Source of the DNA: Bacteroidales bacterium UBA3843
GTDB taxonomy: Bacteria > Bacteroidota > Bacteroidia > Bacteroidales > Paludibacteraceae
DNA: 64,000 nt
Reading direction: 5' to 3'
NCBI GenBank assembly: GCA_002392745.1
Contig: DGHR01000005.1
Coordinates: 1-64,000 of the forward strand
In this document: positions 24,161 to 32,282 of the stretch, piece by piece
Layout of the letters: each line of letters starts with the position of its first letter
How positions within the stretch are numbered: position 1 is the stretch's first letter
Program-made: the position numbers and the translations under genes
Notes under the pieces: generated by a model
The model's input: the letters and a program-made list of their open reading frames with translations, nothing else
Databases searched by the model: none
Told to the model about the DNA's origin: nothing

Positions 24161-24687
24161 ATAACAGCAAATGAAATGACCTAAAAGGCATTTTTTCAGC
24201 CGTGTTTGCTTTTCTTGTAAGTAATTGTAATACAGACAATTACGTGGTATTTCAAAATATAAAGTCTAGGATTACTACAGACTTACTCAATAATTACTAT
24301 AGATTTACTCTAAATATACCCTGAAATTTCCCGAAATGGATTTCGCTGCGTCTCCTGTTTTGGGTGCTTCGATGCGTTTTGGGATGTTTTAGGGCGTCTT
24401 GCGGTGCATTTTGACCGATTTTGTAGATTTTTTGAACGATTTTGATGACAATTATTTGAAATAAATGCTGTAACTTTGCACCGTCGTTGAGTAGATACGC
24501 ATACTGCCAGCAGAAAAACGCTAAAATTTTATGACTCTGATTAGACTCTCGTCGGAGTGCCGTAGGAGCATTGTTTGACCTTTATTGTATCCTACCCAAA
24601 CCTATATATATTATTAATATATATCCCGTGATTTTTACAGACATCTCTTAAAATAGTGTATTATTAACCCCCAAAAAACAAATCATT
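24161..24687. other. 527-bp gap without a recognised gene
   Basis: AT-rich. The only signal I can support is a -7-like TAACTTTG at 24471-24478, without a well-spaced TTTG. If used, it gives a leader of about 200 bases to the repeat protein at 24688. The region 24340-24430 is rich in TTTTG and GCGTTTTGG runs of unknown meaning. No tRNA or obvious riboswitch is visible. Confidence 0.4.
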
Positions 24688-26430
24688 ATGAAAAAAATCT
24701 TTACTCTCTTGTTTGCTGCCTTCATGGCTACAACTACCGTTTGGGCACAGTTCAACCCGGTAGCAACGCCTCTTACCTTAGAAGCCAAAGAGGCAAGTAC
24801 ACAAATCCTTATTGAGAATAACAGTTCGGCCGCATTTGAATATCGCGTCAACGGCGCAGGCGAATGGCAGACGATAGCCTCCCAGGCGCAGCAGAAGGTG
24901 GCTCTCGCCGCGATGGGCGACTATGTAGAAATCAAGGGACACGCCGCCACAACCTGCCAGAACGGGCTAAACTCCCACATCGGTTTGGAGGCTGGTTCGG
25001 CTTATATCTATGGAAACATAATGAGTCTGGTGGAGGGCGCTGTTCCCTTTGATCAGAATACGGTGTTAGAGGGTGACTCTACTTTCTTTCGGTTGTTCCG
25101 TGGGGACACACTGCTTACCAATCATCCTACGAAAGCTTTTGTTCTGCCGGCAACTACCCTGCGCCCGAGCTGTTACAACAACATGCTCCGCGGTACAGGC
25201 CTGACACAAGCACCTGCGTTACCGGCAACAAAGCTGCAGAAGAACTGCTACAAGTCTATCTTCTATGATTGCAAGTCTCTCACCCAAGCGCCTGAACTGC
25301 CGGCTGAAGCCATGGCGGAGAGTTGTTATTCCTATATGTTCGGCGGCTGTACTGCCTTGACCAAAGCGCCCGCGCTGCCGGCTGAAACCTTGGCGGAGAG
25401 TTGTTACGCCTATATGTTCCGTAATTGTACGGCTTTGACGCAAGCACCTGCGCTGCCGGCTCTCACTCTGGCCCGCTCCTGTTATGATGACATGTTCCGT
25501 AATTGTACGGCTTTGACCAAAGCGCCAGAACTGCCAGCAACAGAGATGCAGCCTTATTGCTATGACAACATGTTCCGCGGTGCCGGCCTGACCCAAGCAC
25601 CCGAACTGCCCGCTACCATTATGGCGCAGGACTGTTATCGCTCGCTCTTCTCGGAGTGTCCGAATCTGACCCAGGCTCCTGCACTGCCCGCTACCACCCT
25701 TGCTCCTTATTGCTATTCCTATATGTTCTATCGTGCTCCTGCTTTGACCGAAGCGCCCGCCTTGCCCGCTACCAAACTGGTGGATGAATGCTATTTTCAC
25801 ATGTTCGATAGCTGTGTCGCTTTGACTCAGGCACCGAAACTGCCCGCTACTTCGTTTGGAATTTTCAGCTACGGCTATATGTTCCGTAACTGTATATCGC
25901 TCACCCAGGCGCCCGAATTAGCCTCCACTACCGTCTACCGTAATTGCTATGGTCATATGTTCGAAGGCTGTACCGCCTTGACCAAGGCACCGGAATTGCC
26001 TGCCACTAAAATGGAACAGTATTGCTACGTCTCTATGTTCGAAGGTTGTACTGCCTTGACCGAATCCCCTGTGCTGCCGGCTAAATCCCTGTACTACCAT
26101 TGCTATGACAGAATGTTCGCCGGGTGTGCCAATCTGAATAAAGTAACGTGTCTGGCTACTACCTATGACGCAGAATATACCTCGGGCTGGTTGGAGAATG
26201 TAGCCGCTACCGGTACTTTTGTCAAAGCTCCGGATTTCGATGGATGGGTTCTTAACAGTGCCGACGGTATTCCTGCCGGATGGGAGGTTATGAACTATTC
26301 CGCTACCGGCATCGAGACTCCTTCCCTTCAGGGGAGGTCGGGAGAGGCTTCCAAACTCCTCCGCAACGGGCAGTTGCTTATCGAAAAGAACGGCAAGACA
26401 TACAACGCGCAAGGCATAGAGGTTAAGTGA
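24688..26430 (+). CDS. secreted BspA/DUF285-like repeat protein
   Basis: Signal peptide MKKIFTLLFAAFMATTTVWAQ. A short N-terminal domain (residues ~22-125) is followed by about 13 repeats of 25-26 residues with consensus CTALTxAPxLPATxLxxxCYxxMFRN, from about residue 150 to 490. The MF-x-x-C-x-x-L pattern resembles the BspA-type leucine-rich repeat family (DUF285). Such proteins act in surface adhesion or as decoys in other bacteria; a role here is inference. The C-terminus NGQLLIEKNGKTYNAQG resembles the tail of the 1658-2590 protein. Residues 544-555 (TPSLQGRSGEAS) are encoded by a C-rich/G-rich hairpin repeat. Confidence 0.8.
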   Translation: MKKIFTLLFAAFMATTTVWAQFNPVATPLTLEAKEASTQILIENNSSAAFEYRVNGAGEWQTIASQAQQKVALAAMGDYVEIKGHAATTCQNGLNSHIGLEAGSAYIYGNIMSLVEGAVPFDQNTVLEGDSTFFRLFRGDTLLTNHPTKAFVLPATTLRPSCYNNMLRGTGLTQAPALPATKLQKNCYKSIFYDCKSLTQAPELPAEAMAESCYSYMFGGCTALTKAPALPAETLAESCYAYMFRNCTALTQAPALPALTLARSCYDDMFRNCTALTKAPELPATEMQPYCYDNMFRGAGLTQAPELPATIMAQDCYRSLFSECPNLTQAPALPATTLAPYCYSYMFYRAPALTEAPALPATKLVDECYFHMFDSCVALTQAPKLPATSFGIFSYGYMFRNCISLTQAPELASTTVYRNCYGHMFEGCTALTKAPELPATKMEQYCYVSMFEGCTALTESPVLPAKSLYYHCYDRMFAGCANLNKVTCLATTYDAEYTSGWLENVAATGTFVKAPDFDGWVLNSADGIPAGWEVMNYSATGIETPSLQGRSGEASKLLRNGQLLIEKNGKTYNAQGIEVK

Positions 26431-26479
26431 AAGGGGAAAGGGGAAAGGGGAAAAGTACCAAGTACAAAGTACCAAATAT
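26428..26479. repeat. GGGAAAG and TACCAAG repeat words
   Basis: Three or more GGGGAAA units are followed by AAGTACCAAGTACAAAGTACC, directly after the stop of the repeat-protein gene. Confidence 0.8.
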
Positions 26480-26483
26480 AGAA

Positions 26484-26509
26484 AAACGCCACCTTTCGGG
26501 GTGGCGTTT
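26484..26509 (-). terminator. terminator of the yicC-gmk-nadD operon
   Basis: AAACGCCACC (26484-26493) pairs with GGTGGCGTTT (26500-26509). On the minus strand the stem runs into TTTTTC. Confidence 0.8.
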
Positions 26510-26529
26510 GGTTTTCGACGGGAGGAGTA

Positions 26530-27039
26530 TTATCGGGAGGCGTTGCGGAGGGCTGTAGAAGAGATATCAAAATACGGTGCTCCGGACAGAAAACATACCT
26601 CTTTCGCTCCTGTTATACCGACCGGATGACCACTGCCGTGACGAGGATAAACAAAGATTCGGAAGTTCGCCAAAATATACTCGTACTCGCGCCAGCGGTC
26701 GAAGATGGCCAGGTTGTCCTCACCGATGACCAACGTGAACTCGCATTCGGGGTACGCCTTCTGCAGCGCGCGGAGCGTGTCCGCAGTATAGGAGGGACGC
26801 GGCAGCCGGAACTCAAAATCCGATGCCTTCACACCCGGTATATCCTTTATCGCTTCCTCCACCGCCCGTAGCCGCTGCTGCTCCGGCGCAAGCGTATCTG
26901 CCTCTTTCAAGGGGTTGTTGGGGCTAACCATCAGCCATAGCTCGTCCAGGTCAGTGTGCTCTATGACCCATTTAGCCAAACCGACGTGCCCGAAATGCAC
27001 GGGATTGAAACTGCCGCCATATATGCCGATGCGCTGCAT
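26530..27039 (-). CDS. nadD: nicotinate-nucleotide adenylyltransferase
   Basis: NAD synthesis: adenylates nicotinate mononucleotide. GIYGGSFNPVHFGHVGLA at the N-terminus and DISSTALR near the C-terminus are the nucleotidyltransferase signatures; PRPSYTADTLRAL is typical of NadD. 169 residues, slightly short at the C-terminus compared with the usual ~190. Follows gmk with 48 bp of repeat words between. Confidence 0.9.
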   Translation of the reverse strand: MQRIGIYGGSFNPVHFGHVGLAKWVIEHTDLDELWLMVSPNNPLKEADTLAPEQQRLRAVEEAIKDIPGVKASDFEFRLPRPSYTADTLRALQKAYPECEFTLVIGEDNLAIFDRWREYEYILANFRIFVYPRHGSGHPVGITGAKEVCFLSGAPYFDISSTALRNASR

Positions 27040-27040
27040 A

Positions 27041-27086
27041 GTGAAAGGTGAAAGGATGTAGGAAGGGACGATTTACGATGTACGAT
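27041..27086. repeat. GGTGAAA and TACGATGTACGAT words
   Basis: GTGAAAGGTGAAAGGATGTA followed by ACGATTTACGATGTACGAT fills the whole gap between nadD and gmk. Confidence 0.75.
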
Positions 27087-27087
27087 T

Positions 27088-27645
27088 TTATCGTTCATTC
27101 TCGGATATGATTGCATCAAGTTGCTTGAAGGCGTGGGCGAGGGTGTCGTTGACCACCACACGGTCGAACTGCGGTTTGAATGTCAGCTCGTATTCCGCCT
27201 TCGCCAAGCGTTTCTCTATCATCTCCGGCGAAGTGTCTCCACGTCCCTCCAGCCTGCGGCGGAGTTCTTCTATAGACGGCGGACATATGAAGATAGACAC
27301 GGCTTTGTCGCCAAGAATACGCTTCAGGTTGACGCCGCCCTTGACATCCACGTCAAACAGCACCTGTTTGCCGGCCCTCTCAATACGCGCTATCTCCTCG
27401 CGCAGCGTACCGTAATACAGTCCCTCATAGACCTGTTCGTATTCGATGAACTCGTCACGGGCAATGCGCTCCTGAAACTCCTCTACGGAGATGAAATAAT
27501 ATTCCTTGCCGTTCTCCTCTTGTCCACGCGGCGGACGGGTGGTGCAGGAAACAGATAGTTCAAACAGGTCCGGGTGCATGGTCAGCAAATGGTTGACCAT
27601 GGTGGATTTGCCACTGCCCGAAGGGGCACAGAAAATGTATATCAT
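27088..27645 (-). CDS. gmk: guanylate kinase
   Basis: Phosphorylates GMP to GDP. The P-loop APSGSGKSTMVNHLL is at residues 7-21, and the GMP-binding SVSCTTRPPRGQEENGKEYY follows. LFDVDVKGGVNLK and RLEGRGDTSPEMIEKRL are family landmarks. 185 residues, normal. Lies between yicC (14 bp upstream) and nadD, a recurrent Bacteroidetes arrangement. Confidence 0.95.
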   Translation of the reverse strand: MIYIFCAPSGSGKSTMVNHLLTMHPDLFELSVSCTTRPPRGQEENGKEYYFISVEEFQERIARDEFIEYEQVYEGLYYGTLREEIARIERAGKQVLFDVDVKGGVNLKRILGDKAVSIFICPPSIEELRRRLEGRGDTSPEMIEKRLAKAEYELTFKPQFDRVVVNDTLAHAFKQLDAIISENER

Positions 27646-27658
27646 GATTATTTACGAT

Positions 27659-28555
27659 TTACAGGACATTCAGTACTTGTTCTTTGATTTGCTCCAACAG
27701 GTCTTTCATCTTGACCACGATGATTTGCATCTCCGACTGGTTGGATTTGGAACCGAGGGTATTGATTTCGCGTCCCATCTCCTGGGCGATGAACCCGAGT
27801 TTCTTGCCTACCCCTTCTCCGCTGGACGCCATTGTCTCGCGGAAGTATTTTATATGGTTGGTCAGACGCACTTTCTCCTCGGTAATATCCAGTTTCTCCA
27901 GGTAATAAATCATCTCCTGCTCCAGCCGGTTGCGGTCTATCTGGGCCTGGGTGTCCGCACTCAGTTGTGCGAGGTTCTGTTCCAGGCGTTCTTTGATTTT
28001 TGACACGCGTCCTTTCTCATAGGGTTCCACTTGTGCAAGCAGGTCGGCAATGCCGTCCAGTTTGGCGGTAAACATCCGTTCCAGCGCAGCGCCCTCCTGC
28101 GTTCGGAAGGCGACGAAAGCATCCAATGCTCTGTCTAATTGCGCCTGTATGGATGCCCATTCCGCATCGGAGAGATCCGATGTGTCTTCGGGGGTTTTAG
28201 CCACATCCGGAAGACGCAGTATGGAAGCGATTATCTCGTCGGAAGCGTCTCGGCCGAATTGTTCTTTATATTGTTTTGCATATGCGAGCGCGGCGCTCCA
28301 GTTGAGGAGCGAAGCCGCTCCTTGCCCCTCACCCGCAGGCACGGTGGTTTGCTCATAGATTACCAAATCCACTTTGCCGCGTTCCACACGCTTGGCAACC
28401 TGCGTGCGCAGGTCCAATTCGTGCGCACGCAATGCGGGCGTCAGGCGCGTACTGATGTCAATGGATTTGGAATTGAGAGAACGGACTTCGCATATCAGCG
28501 TGTGTCCGCGAAACTGGCTTTCGGATTTGCCATAACCGGTCATAGAGAGAAGCAT
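27659..28555 (-). CDS. YicC-family endoribonuclease
   Basis: The N-terminal signature MTGYGKSESQFRG and EVRSLNSKSIDISTRLTP match the YicC family. The C-terminus GKKLGFIAQEMGREINTLGSKSN is its most conserved part. Characterised YicC proteins are endoribonucleases affecting RNA turnover. 298 residues, normal for the family. Confidence 0.9.
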   Translation of the reverse strand: MLLSMTGYGKSESQFRGHTLICEVRSLNSKSIDISTRLTPALRAHELDLRTQVAKRVERGKVDLVIYEQTTVPAGEGQGAASLLNWSAALAYAKQYKEQFGRDASDEIIASILRLPDVAKTPEDTSDLSDAEWASIQAQLDRALDAFVAFRTQEGAALERMFTAKLDGIADLLAQVEPYEKGRVSKIKERLEQNLAQLSADTQAQIDRNRLEQEMIYYLEKLDITEEKVRLTNHIKYFRETMASSGEGVGKKLGFIAQEMGREINTLGSKSNQSEMQIIVVKMKDLLEQIKEQVLNVL

Positions 28556-28580
28556 ATATTCAATTACAATTTAGTCATTT

Positions 28581-28633
28581 AGTACTTCGTACATCGTACA
28601 TCGTCCTTTAATTTGTCCTTCGTACATCCTTTG
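28581..28633. repeat. TACATCGTACATCG words (inverse orientation)
   Basis: CTTCGTACATCGTACATCG and TCCTTCGTACATCC fill the gap between yicC and mnmE. They are the reverse complement of the TACGAAGGA word. Confidence 0.75.
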
Positions 28634-29977
28634 TCATTTGCCTATACAGAACTTGCTGAAAATGTTTTGCAGCACTTCGGCGTTGGTGATTTGTCCCGTT
28701 ACCTCGCCCAGCGCGTTCAGACAGTCCTGCAAATCCATCGAGAGCAGTTCGCCGGAGAGGCCGTCGTTCAGTCCTTGCTGCACGCGTACAATAGCCTCGT
28801 GTGCACGGCAGACCGCCTCGTAGTGACGGGCATTGCTGAGCATTACCGCCTGCGGTTGCAACTGCTCGCGCGCCACACGCAAAAGCGCTTCTTTCAGGGG
28901 GGCAATCTTGCCGTATTTGGCGGAAATAGAGATGTGAGGTTTGCCGGGTGTTTCGGAGTTGTTTTCCGCATCGTTCTCCTTGAGCCGTAAATCACTTTTG
29001 TTCAGCACATTGAGCACTATGGCGGAAGTAGTAAAGTCCAGAACCGGTTCGGCGCCGGTCTTGTCCGTTACCGCAATGACCACTTGCGCGTTCCGCGCCG
29101 CCTTTCGTGTCCGCTCCACACCCATCTGTTCGATAGCATCGTCCGACTCGCGTATGCCCGCCGTGTCAATAAGGCGGAAGAGTATGCCGTCAATGACCAG
29201 CGTGTCCTCTATCGTGTCCCGTGTGGTGCCCTGAATATCACTGACGATTGCCCGCTGTTCGCCCAGCAGGGCGTTCAACAGAGTGGATTTGCCTACGTTG
29301 GGCGCTCCGACGATAGCGACCGACACGCCGTTGCGGATGGCGTTTCCCGTGCGGAAAGAAGCTATCAATGCCGCCAGTTTGCCCTCTATCTCTCCGGCCA
29401 ATGCCGTCAGTTCGGAACGGTCGGCGAATTCCAGTTCCTCATGGTCCGCAAAATCCAGTTCCAGTTCGATGAGGGATGTGAGTTTGAGCAGCCGTTCACG
29501 CAGCAATGCCAGTTCGCCGGAAACAGAACCTCTCAGTTGGCTGAGCGCCAGGTCTTTCTCCGCCTTTGACTGGGCGGCAATAAGGTCCGCCACTGCCTCT
29601 GCCTGCGACAAATCGAGTTTACCGTTGGCAAAAGCCCGCTGCGTAAACTCACCCGGTCGGGCTGCGCGGCACCCCTCGTCAATGAGCCATCGGAGTATCG
29701 TCTGCTGGATGTAGAGACTGCCATGACAGGCTATCTCAACAGTATCCTCTCCCGTAAACGAATGAGGCGCGCGGAAGACAGAGCACAACACATCGTCCAG
29801 CTGCTCGCCGTCACGCTCTATCCGGCCGTAGCAAACGGTATTGGGCAGAGCCTCGGACAGCCGACGACGACCACGGAAGAGTCTATCCGCCAGCGCGAGT
29901 GCATGCGGTCCGGAGACACGTACTACGGCAATACCGCCGGTGCCAAGGGGTGTACTGATTGCACAAATAGTTTCCAT
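28634..29977 (-). CDS. mnmE: tRNA uridine-5-carboxymethylaminomethyl modification GTPase
   Basis: Modifies wobble uridine 34 of certain tRNAs together with MnmG. The N-terminal formyl-tetrahydrofolate domain starts METICAISTPLGTGGIAVVR. The G domain is inserted near residue 223 (GAPNVGKSTLLNALLG, then GTTRDT). The C-terminal CIGK carries the family cysteine. The start at 29977 is fixed by the promoter at 29987-30018; an upstream ATG lies beyond the -7 element. Confidence 0.95.
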   Translation of the reverse strand: METICAISTPLGTGGIAVVRVSGPHALALADRLFRGRRRLSEALPNTVCYGRIERDGEQLDDVLCSVFRAPHSFTGEDTVEIACHGSLYIQQTILRWLIDEGCRAARPGEFTQRAFANGKLDLSQAEAVADLIAAQSKAEKDLALSQLRGSVSGELALLRERLLKLTSLIELELDFADHEELEFADRSELTALAGEIEGKLAALIASFRTGNAIRNGVSVAIVGAPNVGKSTLLNALLGEQRAIVSDIQGTTRDTIEDTLVIDGILFRLIDTAGIRESDDAIEQMGVERTRKAARNAQVVIAVTDKTGAEPVLDFTTSAIVLNVLNKSDLRLKENDAENNSETPGKPHISISAKYGKIAPLKEALLRVAREQLQPQAVMLSNARHYEAVCRAHEAIVRVQQGLNDGLSGELLSMDLQDCLNALGEVTGQITNAEVLQNIFSKFCIGK

Positions 29978-29986
29978 TTCAGCTTG

Positions 29987-30018
29987 CAAAGGTACGGAAA
30001 AAAATCTATATACGCAAA
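29987..30018 (-). promoter_or_regulatory. promoter of mnmE
   Basis: Minus strand TTTG (30018-30015), 20 bp, TACCTTTG (29994-29987). The start codon is only ~10 bp past the -7 box, so the transcript is nearly leaderless. Confidence 0.7.
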
Positions 30019-30043
30019 AAAAGTGTGCATTATTCATTTTTTA

Positions 30044-30075
30044 TTTGCGCAAGTAAAAAAAAAATTGTATCTTTG
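30044..30075 (+). promoter_or_regulatory. promoter of the small HTH-like gene and barrel genes
   Basis: TTTG (30044-30047), 20 bp, TATCTTTG (30068-30075). The leader to the ATG at 30149 is about 67 bases. Confidence 0.7.
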
Positions 30076-30148
30076 CACCGAAAATCATTCAAAAGTACAC
30101 AAACACGAAATAATTCACATTTATAACCAAATAAAAACACAAACAACT

Positions 30149-30391
30149 ATGGTGCGTACAACATTTAATCGTCTTCGCAGCGTAAAGGACAGCCTGCCCC
30201 ACGGAAGCATGGATGCCATTGCCGCAGAGTTGAACATTAGCGGTGATGAAGTAAGAGCTTATTTCAACGGTGAGGGAAACGCGGATTATCACATTGAGCC
30301 GGGCCCCGACGGCGGTATTGTCGTATTCAGCAACACGCGCATTCTGGAAATAGCTCTGCGCATGGCGTGGGAGGCCCAGAACTCGCTGTAA
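30149..30391 (+). CDS. small HTH-like protein of unknown function, 80 aa
   Basis: The ATG at 30149 (MVRTTFNRLRSVKDSL) follows a clear promoter; a longer open frame from 29723 crosses it and is rejected. MDAIAAELNISGDEVRAYFNG resembles a helix-turn-helix, so DNA or RNA binding is possible (inference). I do not recognise the family. The next gene, an outer-membrane barrel, starts 4 bp after the stop, so the two are cotranscribed. Confidence 0.7.
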   Translation: MVRTTFNRLRSVKDSLPHGSMDAIAAELNISGDEVRAYFNGEGNADYHIEPGPDGGIVVFSNTRILEIALRMAWEAQNSL

Positions 30392-30395
30392 GGCG

Positions 30396-31244
30396 GTGAA
30401 CGGATTCCGAAAATGGATAAAACGTGTAATGGCTCCGGTGCTATGCATCGGGGCATTACCTTTTCTATTTATTTCGCACGCACATGCGGGGGAGAGCCGA
30501 TGGTTGGACGACTATAACGCCCCCGTCGGCCTGACATACGGCGCCAAAGCCACACTGCAAACCGCATATCTATGGCGCGGACTGTACTGTGGCGGGGCAA
30601 ACATACAGGCCAGTGCCAATGTGGGCTACGGCGGTTTATACGCCGATGTATGGTGGAACATAGGTGTAACGGACTGGAGTTTCCGCACATTTGAGCCGGA
30701 GGTGGACGTAACTATCGGTTTCGCCCGTTGGGGACTGGATGTGAGCCTCTTGTACGTGCATTGCTTCGACCGCAAGTACTTCGACTTCACCAACCATCCG
30801 GACGGTGGCAACTCTTTGGAAGTGCGTGCGAGTTACACCGTGAGCAGCAAACTGCCGCTACGTTTCCTATGGGCAACACGTGTTGCCGCGTCGGACGGCT
30901 ATGTGAACATGGCAGGAGACACTATACGCGCGTGGTCCAGCTACGCCGAATTGAGTTATGAGCACCATTTTGCCTACGGGCTGAGCCTGTATGGGGCATT
31001 GGGAATAACCCCCTGGCGCAGCCGCTACACACATTTCCAGCGCGGTTTTGCGTTCCAGCTCGTCGAAATACGGTTGCGCAAGGACTGGACTCTAAGCCCC
31101 CACTGCGGAATGATGCTACAAGGCCAATTATGCCTCAATCCGTCGGCAATCGCGGCTGACCGCAGTTCGGTGAAGTGGCATCCGAAAGACCCGTTTAACC
31201 AAAGCATAAACGCCAATATCGGCGTAGGGGTCTATTTGAAGTAA
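30396..31244 (+). CDS. outer-membrane beta-barrel protein, paralogue 1
   Basis: Signal peptide (VLCIGALPFLFISHAHAG) followed by alternating hydrophobic strands and a C-terminal aromatic-rich strand (ANIGVGVYLK). YLWRGLYCGGANIQASANVG and GITPWRSRYTHF match the next gene's YIWRGLYNGGLSLQPTAS and GMTPWKSLYTDYEGGF, so they are tandem paralogues. Starts at GTG 30396 or ATG 30429. Probably a small porin-like protein; ligand unknown. Confidence 0.75.
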   Translation: MNGFRKWIKRVMAPVLCIGALPFLFISHAHAGESRWLDDYNAPVGLTYGAKATLQTAYLWRGLYCGGANIQASANVGYGGLYADVWWNIGVTDWSFRTFEPEVDVTIGFARWGLDVSLLYVHCFDRKYFDFTNHPDGGNSLEVRASYTVSSKLPLRFLWATRVAASDGYVNMAGDTIRAWSSYAELSYEHHFAYGLSLYGALGITPWRSRYTHFQRGFAFQLVEIRLRKDWTLSPHCGMMLQGQLCLNPSAIAADRSSVKWHPKDPFNQSINANIGVGVYLK

Positions 31245-31305
31245 CAGCAAAGACAAACAACAAAACTCACAAACATATCAAACAATTATTTTAAAGGTTA
31301 CAAAA

Positions 31306-32157
31306 ATGAAAAAAATCTTTACCCTTATGGTAGTCATGGCAGCTACCGTGTTATCGGCCAGCGCCGCAGAGTTTGCTTACGAAGCAGGTGCAGAAGTAGT
31401 AAGTTCGTATATCTGGCGCGGCCTGTACAACGGCGGTCTGAGCCTACAACCTACCGCTTCCATCGGTTTCAACGCAATGGACGAGAAAATCCAGTTCCGC
31501 ATCGGAGCATGGGGTTCTGTAGGTGCCAGTGACTGGAAATTCCGTACCGGACAACCCAATCCGGACGCAGAAGGCTACAACCCAAATACCTATTTCGTTC
31601 CCGAGGTGGACATTATTGCCAGCCTGCAACTATGGGGTCTGACCCTCGGTGCCACTCATTACTACTATTTCGGCGGCACTCCGTTCTGGTCCGGTCTGGA
31701 AGATGAAGGAGGCAGCCAGACTGAAGTGCAGATAGGCTATCATTTCGGCACGCTGACCAAAGCAGGACTGTATTTCAACTGGTACTCGATTGTAGCCGGT
31801 AATGATGTTTATTATACCGACGCTCACGAAGCAAAACGTGCATGGTCCAGTTATATTGAAATCGGTTACGATTTTGACCTGCCACACGATATCACACTGG
31901 GACTGCAGGTAGGCATGACACCGTGGAAGAGTCTCTATACGGACTATGAGGGCGGTTTTGCCGTCAACAACGTATCCGTTCGTTTGGGCAAGAGCTGGGA
32001 CATCAACGATGTATGTGAGATCGAATTGTTCGGCTCGGGCAGTGTCAACACGTATGGCATCAACAAAGACAACTGCATCGTTCGCGAAGCCGGCGACTAT
32101 AAACTGGGTGGCGTTCAGAAACTGAACGGAACTATCGGTTTGGGCTTCTGGTTCTAA
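31306..32157 (+). CDS. outer-membrane beta-barrel protein, paralogue 2
   Basis: Signal peptide MKKIFTLMVVMAATVLSASAA. Same barrel pattern as the preceding gene (VSSYIWRGLYNGGLSLQ, RAWSSYIEIGYDF, GMTPWKSLYTDYEGG) and a C-terminal strand ending GLGFWF with a terminal phenylalanine, the usual signal for outer-membrane insertion. 283 residues. The first bases, ATGAAAAAAATCTTTAC, are the same as those of the repeat-protein gene at 24688. Function beyond the barrel is unknown. Confidence 0.8.
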   Translation: MKKIFTLMVVMAATVLSASAAEFAYEAGAEVVSSYIWRGLYNGGLSLQPTASIGFNAMDEKIQFRIGAWGSVGASDWKFRTGQPNPDAEGYNPNTYFVPEVDIIASLQLWGLTLGATHYYYFGGTPFWSGLEDEGGSQTEVQIGYHFGTLTKAGLYFNWYSIVAGNDVYYTDAHEAKRAWSSYIEIGYDFDLPHDITLGLQVGMTPWKSLYTDYEGGFAVNNVSVRLGKSWDINDVCEIELFGSGSVNTYGINKDNCIVREAGDYKLGGVQKLNGTIGLGFWF

Positions 32158-32165
32158 TCGCGCAC

Positions 32166-32232
32166 AGCACCCTCGGAGACGAACTGCCGCTCTGCGGCAT
32201 TGGCTCCTTGGGGGTGTCCGCTCTCCCCAAAA
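32166..32232. repeat. repeat element with GGGGAGAGC block
   Basis: On the minus strand GGGGAGAGCGGACAC followed by AATGCC resembles 55185-55240 (GGGGAGAGCAGAGGC followed by AATGAC). CTTGGGG/CCCCAA can form a hairpin that might terminate the barrel transcript. Confidence 0.45.
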
Positions 32233-32282
32233 TATAAAATTTTCCGGGCTCCTACTACAAGAAAACGCTTGAAGATTGATTT

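Noticed and set aside
24340..24430. Possible small RNA in the 527-bp gap
   Set aside because: Repeated GCGTTTTGG-like runs are visible but no promoter-terminator pair encloses them.
29723..30148. Extended N-terminus of the small HTH-like gene
   Set aside because: It would run antisense through mnmE and across the promoter at 30044-30075.
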